Origin: Liolophura sinensis
Lineage: Eukaryota > Mollusca > Polyplacophora > Chitonida > Chitonidae
Length of the DNA stretch: 64,000 nucleotides
Direction of reading: 5' to 3'
Assembly (NCBI RefSeq): GCF_032854445.1
Contig: NC_088307.1
Coordinates: 18,116,017 to 18,180,016, forward strand
In this document: one piece after another, positions 42,903 through 57,900 of the stretch
How the letters are laid out: every line of letters begins with the position of its first letter
How positions within the stretch are numbered: the first letter of the stretch is position 1
Position numbers and translations under genes: made by a program
Notes under the pieces: model-generated
Databases searched by the model: none
Told to the model about the DNA's origin: nothing
Seen by the model: the letters and a program-made list of their open reading frames with translations, nothing else

Positions 42903-45900
42903 TCAGCTTGGTTTCTTCTTGAATCTGTCTAACACGTTACCAGAACCTTTATTGTCCTTGGATAACTGTCTTTCTTTGATCTGTTTCTCTTTTTCTACAA
43001 TCAGTTCCTTCACAATTGCTCGTTTACTGAACTCCTGGAATCCCTTTTTCCTCTTTTCCACTCGCCCTGTTTTACTTCGGCCCTTTTTCTTGTATTTTGG
43101 CACAAAGTCAACTTTCTGTGGCTTAAGGAACTGAAAATTGAAGACAGTCAGAGTCAGGGCCCATTTTCACAAAAATTCAAAACTCCATTTTTTCATCCCA
43201 GTCCTGGTAAATGATGTTAGTGATACCATTGAATTCTACAGATGCACATGCATAAAGTTTCTGGAAAAGATATTTGCTTGAAATCTCGAGTTCAGAGGTC
43301 TGAACAGAGTTAAAGCATGACTGAATTTTGTAGAAAACTCAGCTAAGTTAGTTTCTCAGAAGGTATATTTGCACTGTAGCAGTGGAAAGTTTTTCAATTC
43401 TCCTGAGAACAAGAAAACATTGACTCACAATAAGTTTATTCTTCTCCTGGATTGTCTCTTGTAATGTTTTCCCGTCCACTTTCCCGATTTTGGTCGTGTC
43501 CAGGTGTATCATGTCTGGGGATATCTACAACATCAGACAAATTTTCTTTATTATGTGGAAATGCAATATTCAGGCCCGTCAGTAAAGTTACATGACCTGG
43601 TATTTCTATAGTTTGGTTATACCTACCAAGAAAACCCTACAAGTCCAAATTAACAACCGATCCGAAATCTCGCATATGTTGTCTCCATGTTGTCTTCGGC
43701 TCCTCATTAAGAGAAATGCCCATGTTAAATTTATTTCATTTATTTCATTGTTGTTTAATGTCTACTTAAGAATTTTTCACTCATTTGATGGTGGTCATGT
43801 ACGGAGGGAACTGAGAGCCCGGGATAAACCACCGACCTTTGGCAGGTTACTGACAAACGTTCCCAGATGTGACGCACAGATAAGCACACCATACTGGTGA
43901 AAGACAACTGATTTTTAACAATAATAATCGAACAAACCACAAAGATGCCGTTAACTGCTTATTTTGAGAGCAGGGGAATCTGCCGAAGGGTGGAGTTGAA
44001 CCTGCATCTTGTGTGGCTCTGCCATGGAAAGGCAAGCTCCTTTATACGGTAGTTCAGACCTACTCTTCCCATGTTAAAAGATAGGATGTCCGGTCAACTG
44101 ACTGAACAGCCAACTGTGTGATTTATAGAGCTGCTTGTCATGCAAAAATAAGACATGATGGATCTAGTTTTGGAGCTAACAGAGGTTTAATGGTCAAATC
44201 ACAAATGAGAACATAAAACTATTGGGTCAAATTCCAATATGGTGATTCTTAAGTGCCGCACCCATGCACAGCACACCAAAAATGTTAAAATTACCCTAAA
44301 TCTAACGCTATTAGACACAACCTTATCACTAAAAGCTGGTTCTTCAGTTCCAAGCTCACGCTAAAAGTCATTTAAGAACAGCCTAATTCACACTAATGAA
44401 GCCTTTTGACGGTCATGTTGTGTACAAGGTTGATTTTTTTACCAATAGATACCTGGAGATACAGTGATAATAAAATGTTAATTCTTATGTTCCGACTCCA
44501 TGCTCAAATCCACTCAAGAACAGGTCAATTCTATCACCTCTCACTCACCTTTTCTAATAACATTTTCACCTCAGCCTGCCGTCTCTGAGACTTGGTCTGG
44601 TAAGGGTTTGTCTCCATGGCATCAAAGTTAGCTTCCCCAGCACCTTGGTGAAAAATTTACACACAATTATTTGTTTATTTATTTTATTGGTGTTTTACGC
44701 CGTACTCAACAATATTTCACTTATACGACGGCGCCCAGCATTATGGCGGGTGGAAACCGGGCAGAGACCGGGGGAAACCCACGGCCATCCGCTGGTTGCT
44801 GGCAGACTTTCCCACGTATGGCCAGAGAGGAAGCCAGCATGAGCTGGACTTAAACTCACAGCGACCGCATTGGTGAGAGACTCCTGGGTCATTACACTGC
44901 GCTAGTGTGCTAACCGACTGAGCCATGGAGGCCCCACACACAATTAAAACAAACACATTATAGCTGTGTGTCTTTTTCTAGTGGCCATAATATGATAATG
45001 TTATCATAATCATCATGCTGCCTCACTCAAACACCATACCAATGACACCCATCTCAGTCACACTGTACTAGTACCAGACTGAGTACATGTAGTATGTGTG
45101 TATGTATGCTTGGGATATAACGTCGTACTTAACAATTTTCCAGCCATATGACAACGAGTAGTCATTAGGCGTGTGTACATATATTGTGTCTTCTTGATGC
45201 CTAATGCATAACACGAAGAAAAAGAGCATCAACACATGTGCGTTATCCAAATTCAATTCATCTGTGATAATGGAGATTAGTTGGGTTAAATCCTCTGGTT
45301 AATAGTAGTATTCCCGTCACTCCTGAGACGCAATCTAACAAACATTAGACTGCACTAATGGCCACACCAGCATCCTCGGGCAGTTATTGTCACTAGGGCT
45401 CCACAAGTAGTCAGATTGTGGAAACCTACAAATTTTCTTCCCATGATGATAATGACCTCAGCACTTAGTTAGCACTTACCCGGAATGAGCAAACTGGTAA
45501 AGCCCTGTCCATGACCCACACCCAAGACATCCTCAAAGGGACAGAACTGCATCCCTCGTATTCCAGCATGGAGACGATGTGTTAAATAAGGGGAGCTAAC
45601 CTGATTCCGACAACAGTCTTCGTACACCTGTAAGAACAAAGCAGTGATTTATTTGTTTGCTCTGGTATGCGTGGGTAAAATGTACATTTTTAAAAACAAA
45701 ATGTACAAAAATTTTGTGCACAGCTTGACCTTGGGCAAGATTAAGCACAAATAATCCATTAAATTTTACTGGTGATACAGATCCAGGGACAGAAAGGTAG
45801 AGCATTGTCCATTTATCTGTGTATTTCTACACTTTAGCTGTGGCACAGGTTTTGCATTCTCAAAGTGCCTTCTAGTATGAGTAGCGGTCTTCACTACACT

Positions 45901-48900
45901 CAAGTATATTTCACGGTAAAGTTAGGAGGTTGATAAGGTTTGAAGGTGAAGAGACTGACAGAGCCCGAAATTTATTTATTTATTTATTTATTTATTTATC
46001 TGATTGGTGTTTTACGCCGTACTCAAGAATATTTCACTTATATGACAGTGGCCAGCATTATAGTGGGTGGAAACTGGGCAGAGCCCGGGGGAAACCCATG
46101 ACCATCCACAAGTTGCTAACAGACCTTCCCACATACGGCCGGAGAGGAAGCCAGCATTAGCTGGACTTGAACTGACAGCGACCTCATTGGTGAGAGACTA
46201 CTGGGTCATTACCTAGCGCTAGCGCGCTAACCAACTGAGTTACGGAGGCCCCTGGAGACCGAAAGAAACGGTCACATTTCACCTCGGGTCTTCCTGACAT
46301 TAAGTTGCAGCCTACTAATGACCCTCAAAAGTTTCTTCATAATATCAGTCTAAGGATTCTGTGGAGGCATAGTTGTTACAAACCTCCACAACATTGCCTA
46401 TTCCCGCTGCTAAAATTTCTCTTTGGCTGAAGGAAAGGTGGCTTGCTCCTGCTCCTACTTTGTACGACTGTAACATCTTGAACGTCCGTAAGTCCCAAAT
46501 CTTGATGGTTCTGTCAGTGCCAGAGGTAGCCAAATAACTAAATACAAGGAAAATATAAAATATATATAAAAATATATGTAAAATATAAAATATAAAAACA
46601 AGAAAAATAAAAACAAGAAAAATGCTGATTTAGCACCATACATGAAAATTTTTGACTTTCACAATGGTGGTCAAAATTTATAAGTAGAGGAGAACCCAGA
46701 GAAAATCACTACCTTCTGTAATTTACTATTTTAGCCCACTGTTAGTTGCAGGCCGTGTGCAAATATATATATTAAATAGAGATGACCTTTCAAACAACAT
46801 CCAGTGTGTCATGTAGCACACCGGCCGGTACGTTTACCGCCACGAGTAATAGCATTTCAGCCTGTATATTTCCACAAATTAAAGAATTTGAGTTTGTTTA
46901 CTTGTTAGACTTGGTTCTGTGATTTATTTAAAGGTGAACTATTGGTATTTCCTTCAGTGATGAAAGTGTTATTTCACACAGTTTATAGATATTGCTTCTG
47001 TTTTCACATTTTTCATATTTTTCAGACGCCATGACATCGAAAAAGAAACATTTGTTTCATGACGTTCCAATCTGCGCAGTATGACATCAAGATACATGCA
47101 GTCCGTTGGCAACCTGCAGATGGTTGTGGGTTTCCCCCGGCTTCCGCCCACCATAATGCTGACCGCCGTCGTATAAGTGAAATAATCTTGAGTACGCCAT
47201 AAAACACCAATCAAATAAATATTATTACATGCACAGTGTACTTTTACATTGCTACGTCACTCAACAATGAGGCACGATGTCATAAATACCTAAGCTTGAA
47301 ATAACTAGGTCAAATGCAACGGAATAAGCTTGCCGTTGATTGGTGTAAAATACATGACCTCTGCAGAGGAAAGGAAAGAGAACGGCAGCATGAAATACAC
47401 CATTTTTGTACCATTTTCTTCATTTTTTGGAGGGGGTAGAACAGACTTGAACACCTTTGTCTTGGTATTTGTTGTGTAACCCAGTACAGATGAACCTTAT
47501 TTCCCACTAAGTCAAATCCTGAGAATGCGAACCTTGATTCATACAGAGCCTGTACAAAACAAGGTTCAGCGGTATCGGCTTACACAACAAACACTGCTAT
47601 GGCAGTGTCAAACACTTAAAGGGGAAGAAAATTTAAATATCAATCAAATACCATTAAAAAAAGTGTGCATGCCGTAAAACAATTCTAACATGTACCTTAA
47701 GTTGATAAAATATAAATAAAGTCAGCGCCAAAATCTGCTGTCGGCGACTCCATTTTGCCCAAGAACTAGTCCTGAAGTCTTCTGTGTTAGGAGGAAAATT
47801 GCTGTTGAAAACCGCCAAAGTGCAGTTCGTACATTTGCGGTAGAACTCTTCTTTCCAGAAGGTAGTGAATAGTACAGCTCGTTTTCCTCTTGATGATCAG
47901 GAAACCGGAATGTTGAATGTAGGTTCCAAGTTTACACGAACAAGCTGGCAGTTTTAACAACTCTCACTGGCTGAGAGGCAACACACCCCCAGCATACAGT
48001 ACAGGGTGTTAAAGATGGAGGACGCGATGGACTCAGCAATTTATGCGAGCTTTGCCATTTTCAGGCTTTGCGTGTACGGCAAGTAAAAATTGCAAAATTA
48101 TGCAGCAGGCACCACCAGACAGTGCTCTTTTCAAGCTATAATGTCATGTTTTTAAGTTTTCTTCTTCTTTAAACCTCTTAACTTGAAGCTGAACCCAAAC
48201 CAGTCAGAATGCAAGATGGGAGGACGAACTACACAGAAGGTCCAAATAACAGCGGAACGCATCGTTTTCTTCTGTGACATTGCAGTGCGTGTGTACACGT
48301 TTTACGAGCACATGTGCACAGATAACTGTGACGTAATAAAGAAAAGAGCAAATGAGTTCACAGCTTTGGGTCGTCTTGATACAGGCGGGAAGGAGTTTTA
48401 CGAGTTCCCCACTGTACATTTATCAGTGGAAGTGAAAAAACAATGATTTATTGAATATGCATGTGAAGGCCCTAATGGTATATAAATCTGGAGTGAGTGA
48501 GTGACTGAGTGAGTGAGTGCGTGCTTGGGGTTTAACATCGTACTCAACAATTTTTCAGTCATATGACGACGAAGGAAACCTTAGTGTGCATGTAACGTGC
48601 CTCCTTGTTGCAAGACAGATTTCCACCGCTCTTTTATATAGTGCTGCTTCACTGAGACGCCTTACCGAAGGCAAGTAAGCAGCCCCACCCGAGCCATTAT
48701 ACTGATACAGGTCAACCAGTCGTCCCACGATCCCCTTCATGCTGAACGTCAAGTAAGGAACTTACAACTTCCTCTTTTAAGGTCTTAGGTGTGACTCAAC
48801 CCAGGATAGACCCTGGATCTACTGCTCCCGAAGCGGACTCTCTACCACCTGTATTATGGGGGCTGCTTATAAATTTGGAATACCATGGCCATCAATTCTT

Positions 48901-51900
48901 TGCAACATAAATTTTAACTCACTCTTCAGGGTCAACAAACATAAATCACGGAACAGCAAAGCATAACATCATATCCTTCATTTTTTGGGAGCATATATGA
49001 CTGATTACAAAAAGTCAGAATATTGCGTGTGTTTTTTAATGACTGTAACACAGACTTACTTTCCTTTCCGGTCCACATCGATGGACCTTACACCACCAGG
49101 GTGACACAGCATCGTTACCAGAGGTTCCTTTATATTTGGTGACCACATCGTCACTGTACCTGTGTGGGATGAACAAGATTAGTGACATACAATAATAATA
49201 CCTGCATGGGAATAAATCAGTCACTCTAATTTAATACTTCACAACACAAACGCACAAAAAAAATAAATAAAAATAAATAATCACTGTATTTCACCCACAA
49301 AAGTTTGGACAACAAAGGCACTTTCAGAAGCACACAAAGGCCTCAATATGACACTTTCTATGCGAGCATTCAAATTTTTCTGATAAGGCATTAATCAAAT
49401 TTCACCAAAAACTTCTTATTTGAGACCACAAGGTAAATGAATTGATTAGAATCAAGCAAAATGTGGCACTTGCAAAAAAAAAAGTTCAGGTGAAATACAG
49501 TAAGCAAAAATTCTGAGAAAAATCTGAGAATTTTTGTTAATACACAACAGAACATCATTCCAAAAGGTTGTTAAATGATTGTACTATCGATTTATGACAA
49601 ATCACATTTTCACTTTACTACACAATACACATGCACATATTAATCACTCATTCTAAGACGTGGGGTTACGCTTTCATCTCTGTCCGTCTGTAGTCATGGT
49701 ATCTCTTCTTCAAATATTAATTCATTTTGACAAATGTGAAAGTTAAATTCAAAAAAACTGAAAATCAATTTTAAAACTTACTAACAGCTTCAAAGAGGAA
49801 TTCTTAAATACAGTAATGTCAATAACTGTTGCATGTAACTCTCATAAAATCCGTTCTTCGGGAAATATTTATTTGTTTATTTAATTGGTGTTTTACGCCA
49901 TGCTCCAGAATATTTCACTTATATGACAGTGGCCAGAATTATCGTGGGAGGAAACGGGGCAGAGCCCGGTGGAAACCCACGACCATTCGCAGGTTGCTGC
50001 AAGACCCCTCTTCAGGAAATAAGCCAACCTGCAGTACAAACAACCTTTGACCTTTCACAACTCCTGTGTTTCAACTAAAACTTTACATTTATCAAGTTAC
50101 ACATTTTGATTTGTATGGCCATTTAAGAGTTTTTTTTTTGAAGTTTGATTAATTTCTTATCAGAAAAACTTAAGTTTTAGCATTAAAATGTACATGTATC
50201 ATTTTAATGCGTTTATGTGCTTCTCAAAGTGTATTTTTGTAAACCAAACATTTAGTAAAATGAGCCTGTGGATGGTTGTGGGTTTCCCTAGGACTCTCTC
50301 CTGTTTACTACCACCATAATGCTGGTTGCCGTTGTATAAGTGAAATATTCCTGAGTATGGCGTAAAACACCAATCAAACAAATAAATAAATAATTAAATA
50401 AATAAATAATTAAATAAACTAGATGAAATGCAGTTAGTCCTTTACCACACTGTAGGCTTCCCAAAGACAACCCCCTAGGCAACCTACCAGCACACTAATA
50501 GCATTTTACACTGAAATGCCACTTCTCAACCTTTCTTCTTTGGAGAAAAAAATGGATTGCATTTGTACACAACATTTACTTTGAGAAAAAAAAAAAAACC
50601 CAAAAATCGTTGACTCTGTGCCCAGAGACAGTACTTTAACGTGTACCTACCCCTTGAATGTCCCAGACAGATGATGGCATTACTTGGGTTCTGGCACATG
50701 ACATCGAGGCGGCCCATGCCTGTCTGGAACCCTGTGACCTTCTGACCCACAGACACGTCCAAGTAAGACAGATAACCTTTCATATTCTGAGGGGAGGAAC
50801 CCAGGAAGGAATTGTCAGCAGTGTACCACGATGAAGACACAACAAAAAGGCACCATACTCAGTCTCACTTCTTATACTGACCAAATTTTATTTATTTATT
50901 TATTTGATTGGTGTTTTATGCTATACTGAAGAATATTTCACTTATATGACGGCGACCACCATCGTGGTGGGAAGAAACCGGGCAGACCATGGTGGCAGAC
51001 CTTCCCATGTACTATACTGACATAAAGAAACTGTGACGAAGTATGAACTGGGTCAGGTGAGATGCCGGCAATGCCACTGTACGAACAGAGCCTATGTGAT
51101 ACCACAGTTATACCACTGTTCAAAGCTGTTCTGTTCTACACTCATCAACACTGAAATGTATATTCACACGCCCTTAATACCGCTGTAGAGCCTCTTTTCG
51201 CGGAATGCGTATTTCCCTGTGATGCAAAAAAGTGTGATCTAACATGGCAGTCAGTATCTTACACACTGTCAGAGTTACGGACTTACGTGCACATTTTAGC
51301 CAACATCAGTAGTTTAGACGACGTGGAATTTTTTTTACAAAGTGTCTTAGCACGTGGTGTGTTTCTGTCAAATCAATAATGTGGTAGACGAAACAGAACC
51401 AAATCTGTAATCTCACATTTCAGCCTCCATAGCTTATCCACGCTTTAGCTCTTTCTTCTCTATGAAATCCTACCCCGCAAAGCCCACTTGAGTCAACTCA
51501 GCCCATAATAAACTCCATTTCGATTTTTTACTTCCTAACTGCTATGCACTTTACAATTATTGGCAGCAGTAAGTGTCTTAGTTTACTCACAGAGCTGACC
51601 AGCAGAAAGTGGTACGGCAGAAATTCAAGTCGCAGAACTGAGTCTAAGGCCTTCAAACAGTGGAGTTCTATACCCTGGTTGTCGTACACGTAAGTCCACT
51701 GACGCTGAGCAGCCGCAAACAATGTCTCCTGATGTAACCATCTGTAACACAACACATTACAATCATTCAGCTTGTCAACGGACATTTAGGGGAACCAAAC
51801 CTGCTGCTCATTGTTCTTCACATCTTCTGTCTCTTGTCTTTGGCTCTCAAAAACTGCAGTGTTTGACCAAACTTCCACATTCCTCACAGGACATGGTTCA

Positions 51901-54900
51901 ATGTCTGCTCAATTTCAACAACTGAAAATTTCAGACAAACTTTCATACTCCTCACAGGCCAAGCTTCAACAAGTGAGAATTTCAGACACACTTTCATACT
52001 CCTCACAGTGTAAACTTCAACAAGTGAAAATTTCACACACTTTTATACGCCTCACAGTGCAAGCTTCAACTAGAAAAAATTTCAGACACACTTTCATACT
52101 CCTCACAGTGCAAACTTTAACAAGTTAAAATTTCAACAATGCTTTCATACTCCTCAGAATGGAGGGTGCCGTTCAGTGGTGAATGCTACTTATAGTGGTG
52201 GTTGTCTGCCAAACTACATGACCTGGCACTCTAAACCACATGTCAATCAATGAGACAGAAATACTGTAACATATTAAGAGAGTGGATTAGTCTTGCAAAA
52301 CTTCATACTCTCTCACAGTACCTGGTGTGCAGCAGTTGGTCATGCAAGGAAGTGGTCACAATGCTCTGGACACAACCAAAAATGACATCAGTAAAATTTG
52401 CTTTGCTCTCCATGGCATGACTTGTATGGAGCCACTTTAGAAAAACACTCATTTTTAATTTCTTGTAACTGTTATCGTATGCAATGCTTTTCAAGTCATT
52501 GTGACATAACGATATGTCATTTACAACGAAAGTCTTGAAAGTTACAAAAACATTTTGGCTCCAAAACTTTTGTATAAGCACTGCTTGATTTCTAGAATAT
52601 TTTCTTTAATGTGTAACATTAACAGATACTTACTTTACATCATTAACTGTTTCCATGACATTAATCTCACACATCAGCTTTTTCGTCAGCCAATCAATAG
52701 CAGCCACATGACCTTTGTTCCCACCAATCAACAAGTATCTGAAAAATTAAAAAAAAAATACAATTTAATTGTATATATCTAAATATAAAAAATTTGATGA
52801 TTTGTCATGATACAGAGCCCATACTGTATGTGCACGTGAATTTACTTTTTTATCCTTTTTTTTTTCTCAGGCTGTGTTCGAGAATATATGAACAATGTAG
52901 TTCAGGATTATTGGTAGATGGGGAAACCAGTTCCAGGGACCTGTTTTCACAAAGCTGTCGCAAAGTTGTGTCAGCTGTAATTTACATGACAACATGTAGT
53001 GAAGATACATGTTACCATGGTGAATGCACTTCCACGTTTTGAAAAGTTTTTATTGAGCCAGCCCCTTGAGACAGTCAACGTTCTTTGCCAGGTAGCTTAC
53101 ATCCGGAGGATATGTTCATACGCTGTATCAAACAATAACATTTTATCTATTTGAGAACAAAAATAGACCTGGAATCACGGAAAAGCAAAATTTCCTGCAG
53201 TTTTTTTCCTAAATGGTTCCTGCAGTTTTTGTCCTAGATGTTGTGGTGATGGTAAAGACCCTCAAAATTAAATTCTTGGCTTTTACAAGCCTAGACAAAG
53301 TTTTAAAGACTTTCTGGTTATTATGTAGCTATTGTTACCCTGCACCTAATCTATTTATTTTATTTATTTGATTGGAGTTTTACGCCATGGTGTGAAACAC
53401 CTCACTTATACGACAGCGACCAGCTTTATGGTGGCAGGAAGCCGAGCAGAGCTCAGGGGAAACCCATGACCAACCACAAGTTGCTGGCAGACCTTTCCAC
53501 TTATGGCTGAAGAGGAAGCCAGCATTAGTTGGACTTGAACTCACAGTGACCGCATTGGTGAGAGACCCCTGGGTCACTGCGCCGTACTAACCCCCTCAGC
53601 CACGGAGACCCCCTCTAATCTATTTAAGTAGCAGACTAACTAATTAGCTAATTGACCAATTCCTACCACACTACATGTACCTTGCCCACCTACCAACCAA
53701 CATCACTAATTTGACTCAATTAATCAATCAAAATCAAAATGAATTAATAATTTTAAATGAATGAATGAATGTTTGTGGTTTAAATCTTACTGAACCATTT
53801 TCAATCATATGACAATGAAGAGTCGTTAGGTGTATGTACATATACTGTGTCTTTTTGTGTCAGGAAGGACTGCAAGCCGCCAAAGTGCCGCTGAAAGCAT
53901 CATGCTGAAAACACATGACACCTCACCCAGTCACACTATACTGACACCGGGCCAACCAGTCATGTTTCCTTGCTCTAACCCCTCAGTGCCGAGCACGAAG
54001 CGATGCAGTAGAAAGCACTATTTTTTAAAGTCTTTGGTATGACCGGGCACGATTTTAATCCCGGGTCTCCTGGCTTCGAAGCGATGTTCTAACAATTGGC
54101 CACTGAAGCGGTATAAAATCAATAACAGTTTCAGTGAGTATCACGCGTGTGATGTAAGCAGGCCATGCACACATTGACAGGTACAAGTCAAGCGTAAACA
54201 GAGCAGAGCTGTCTAAGATTTCGTTCGTCAAAATTTTGTTCAAAATCAACTTACCATTTAAAAACTAACAGTGGATGTGGGTGAGAAGGGATGGAAGTGC
54301 TTGGATGTAGGTGAAACAAGGAGATAAGGTGGACAATTTAGCTTTAGCAAAAACTCTCAATGACTAGAACTGCAGCATGCCGTCAAGCATATCAAATTAC
54401 CTGTTGCAAGTTCTAGTCAGAAAATTTGGTTTAATACTGACCATGACATATCCATTTTCGACAGATATTTACACATCCAACCAACATTAACCAACATGAA
54501 AATAAAATGTGAAACAAACCTTCCGTTTCTTGTGTAATTCAATCTGTACGGACCAAACTGTGGTAGTTTTAAATCAAAAAACTGTAGGAAGAAAGTCGGG
54601 AAAAACACGCTTAGAAGTAGTACCAGGAGAATTTCAGCTCATAGTGTAACAATGTGCTAGATAATAGACATGTTTAGCTAATTATACATGTATATTATTT
54701 ATTATTTATTTCATTGATACTATAATGGTGAGAGGAAACCACACAGAGCCTGAAGAAAACCCACGATCATCTGCAGGTTGAATGGAGAGAGTGAGTGAGT
54801 GCTTGGGGTTTAACATCATACTTAACAATTTTTCAGTTATATGACGATGAAGGAATCCTTAGAGTGCATGTAATGAGCCTCCTTGTTGCAGGACGGATTT

Positions 54901-57900
54901 CCACTGCTCTTATCTAGCGCTGCTTCACTGAGACGCCTAACCAAAGGCAAGTAAGCCGCCCTGCAGGAGCCATGATACTGATAGAGGTCAACCAGTCGTT
55001 GCACTATCCCCCACATGCTGAACGCCAAGCGATGAAGTTACAACTTCCTCTTTTAAGGTCTTAGGTGTGACTCGATCCAGGATTGACCCTGGATCTACCC
55101 TCCCGAAGCGGACGCTCTAGCAGGTTGAATGAAGTTAGCTACATGTTAATGATAAAGTCAGCCAGAAGCTATTTTTTGGTGAACAGCTGGTTATAACATC
55201 ACGAAACTAATAAACATATATCTTGATATAAATCTAGTTAACTCAAACAATAATCAAGAATATTTCAATGATATTGACAGCTGTCAATAATGAACAGAGC
55301 CCTGTACCTTACCTGGTACATTACCCACCTAAAAACCAAGTCATAGTCAAACAAGCGAGTTATAGTTTTGAACCCTGGCCTTGACCTCATTACTGACTAG
55401 TAAAGGTTACATCCCAATCCATTTTAGTTCCAGACAACATTTGGGTTCCCAAACTCTTTGGCGCCTAAATTTAAAACTAACAAGTAAACTGAACAGAAAA
55501 TATCATGGTTTAGCAATATAATTTTTACTTTTCATACAAATTTGGGATTAGAACATCAATTTGTTTTCTAAATAGGCAATAGTCTTGTCAGTCAGCAAGG
55601 AGCTGTTTTATGCCAACAATAATCAAAATTCTAGGGTCCTCCGTGGGCGGGGTGGTTAATGCGCCAGCTTGGCGCAATGGCGCAGAAGCCTCTCACCAAT
55701 GAGGTTGCCGTGAGGTCAAGTCCAGCTCATGCTGGCTTCCTCTCCTGCCGTAAGTGGGAAGATCTGCCAGTGACCTGTGGTTTCCCCCCGACCATAATGC
55801 TGGCCGCAATATTCTTGAGTATGGCGTAAAACACCAATCAAATAAATAAATAAATATAAGTGAAATATACGGCGTTAAACATCAATCAATCAAAGAAATA
55901 AATTGTACTTCTTTGCGATAATGGTGTAAATCGCTTCTTTGATGTATCTCCCGCCATAATGCTGGATGTCATCATCGTCGTATATGTTTAAGTCAAATAT
56001 TCTCGAGTAAAAAAAAAAATAAATAAAATAAATAATTCCAATAAATCTGTGACTTACCTTCTGAGCACTGTTGATGTCCACACTGTTCTGTATGTCATGC
56101 TGGGAGATGTTCGTAGTTGGTTCACGATCAGCCGCTAGAAAACTGACGAAAACAAGACAAGAAAAATCGGATTTATTTTACACACAGCACGAAGGGATAT
56201 GGTAAATGAGCTAAAATTTTGCCCAGGAAAGAGCCGCACATTTGCCTGATGCTGAAAATCCTCTTGACCTTAGAAAGGTTTATTAATTTATATATTTGTT
56301 TGATTAGTGTCTTATGCCATACTCAAGAATATTTCACTTATACGACCACATTATGATGAGAGGAAACCAGGCAGAGCCCTCGGGAAATTCACAACAAGGT
56401 TGCTGGCAGACCTTCCCACGAACGGCGGGAGAGGAAGCCAGCATGAGGTGATCTTGAACTGAATTGAATTTAAACAGAATTGAAAGTTTATTCACCATAC
56501 GTGAATATATGTATAATGATATATCTCGTAAATAGCGGGAATAAAGTCTGAGGGACTTGTTCTATCCCTGACTCACAGCAATCGCATTGATGAAAGCCTT
56601 ATAAAGGCAACTGAGGTTTGTTTGAAGATGATAATCTACTGGAGTCTTTTACCATATTTCAATTATATGACAGCAGTCAAGTTTATGTTTGGAGGAAATG
56701 GAAGTGTCTGGGGTAATTAAAAAACCTGAGTGGACGAAGCTGACAAACCTCCTGACTTAAAAAAAGCAGTCGAAATGACGGGAGCTGGATTTGAACACAC
56801 TACCCACTGGTTAACGGCTAAATATATGTAGTTCCAGCGAGCCTGTATCTTAATCATCTGACAATACTGAGTGTTAAACCATTCTAGACTCAAAAGTCGA
56901 ATGTGGATTCGATGTAAAAAAACCATAAATTGAAAGCCTGTGTAAACATCTTCAATATACAATGAGAAACCTTTACTTTTAGTGTTCAGCAAAAATATGT
57001 TTTCATCGATTAAAATCAAGAATCCGTGTACCTTTTTGTATGTTTAAGGATCAAAATTGAAATAGATAATATATCATCCTAAGTTTAACTTAATGGCAGT
57101 AAAACATGGCCTGGTTTGGGATGAAGTTAATGTCCCGACACTGCATTTCATTATGGTTACCATGACTACATACCCTGCTTCCTCAGACAAGAAGACTTCT
57201 GATTGAACAGCAGCTTTCAAGGAGTTCTGTATCCTATCCTCCTCTAAGCTAAATTTAGCTTTATGATAGCGTGTCCTTGCACTCTGTGAGAGAGAACGAT
57301 AAACATGATAAATAAAAACAGGAGTGAATGATTTTTTCAAGCCTTCAATGGAGACTGTGTCGTGTAAGTCCTTCTAATTTGGTTGCAAATCACTGCAGAC
57401 AAAAATCTTCACAATTTGCAAGGTCATTTGGAGTAAGTTTCAATTGAGTACCATGAAGGAAAAAAAAAAAATCAGAAAGACCGAACAAAAATTTGCTCTT
57501 AAATTTTTATGTCAAAAGGCGGCAATAAATCTGTGAAAAATAAAACAGAGCATTAAATCTGAACTTAAATCTGGGAGTATGTCCCATGTGTTTAATACCT
57601 TGTCCATCTGATCTCCTCGAGAATATTTCTGAAACTTGTCGCTAGGCAAAGGTGCTTCACCTGGAAATGGATCAGCCTAGAAAAAAAAACAAAACATGTA
57701 AGCCGTAAAGAAGACAACTACAAGGGAAGACTAGAAACAACATGCACTGATTACTAAGTATAAATATTTTTATATTTACTTGTGTTAATTAGCTCTGTAA
57801 GAGTACGAGTTGGTCAAATTTTCGATCATCATCTTTCAACATGTTATTGAGGGGCAGCTTCTTCTTCATCCTTTGTCATACTATCCTTCAGCACAGATGA

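Noticed and set aside
42880..43134. Plus-strand open frame opposite the last WDR46 exon
   Set aside because: Antisense shadow of the Lys/Arg-rich WDR46 C-terminus.
48183..48446. 87-codon plus-strand open frame in a WDR46 intron
   Set aside because: It begins at the edge of a MITE, has no recognisable domain or splice support, and its length is within chance expectation.
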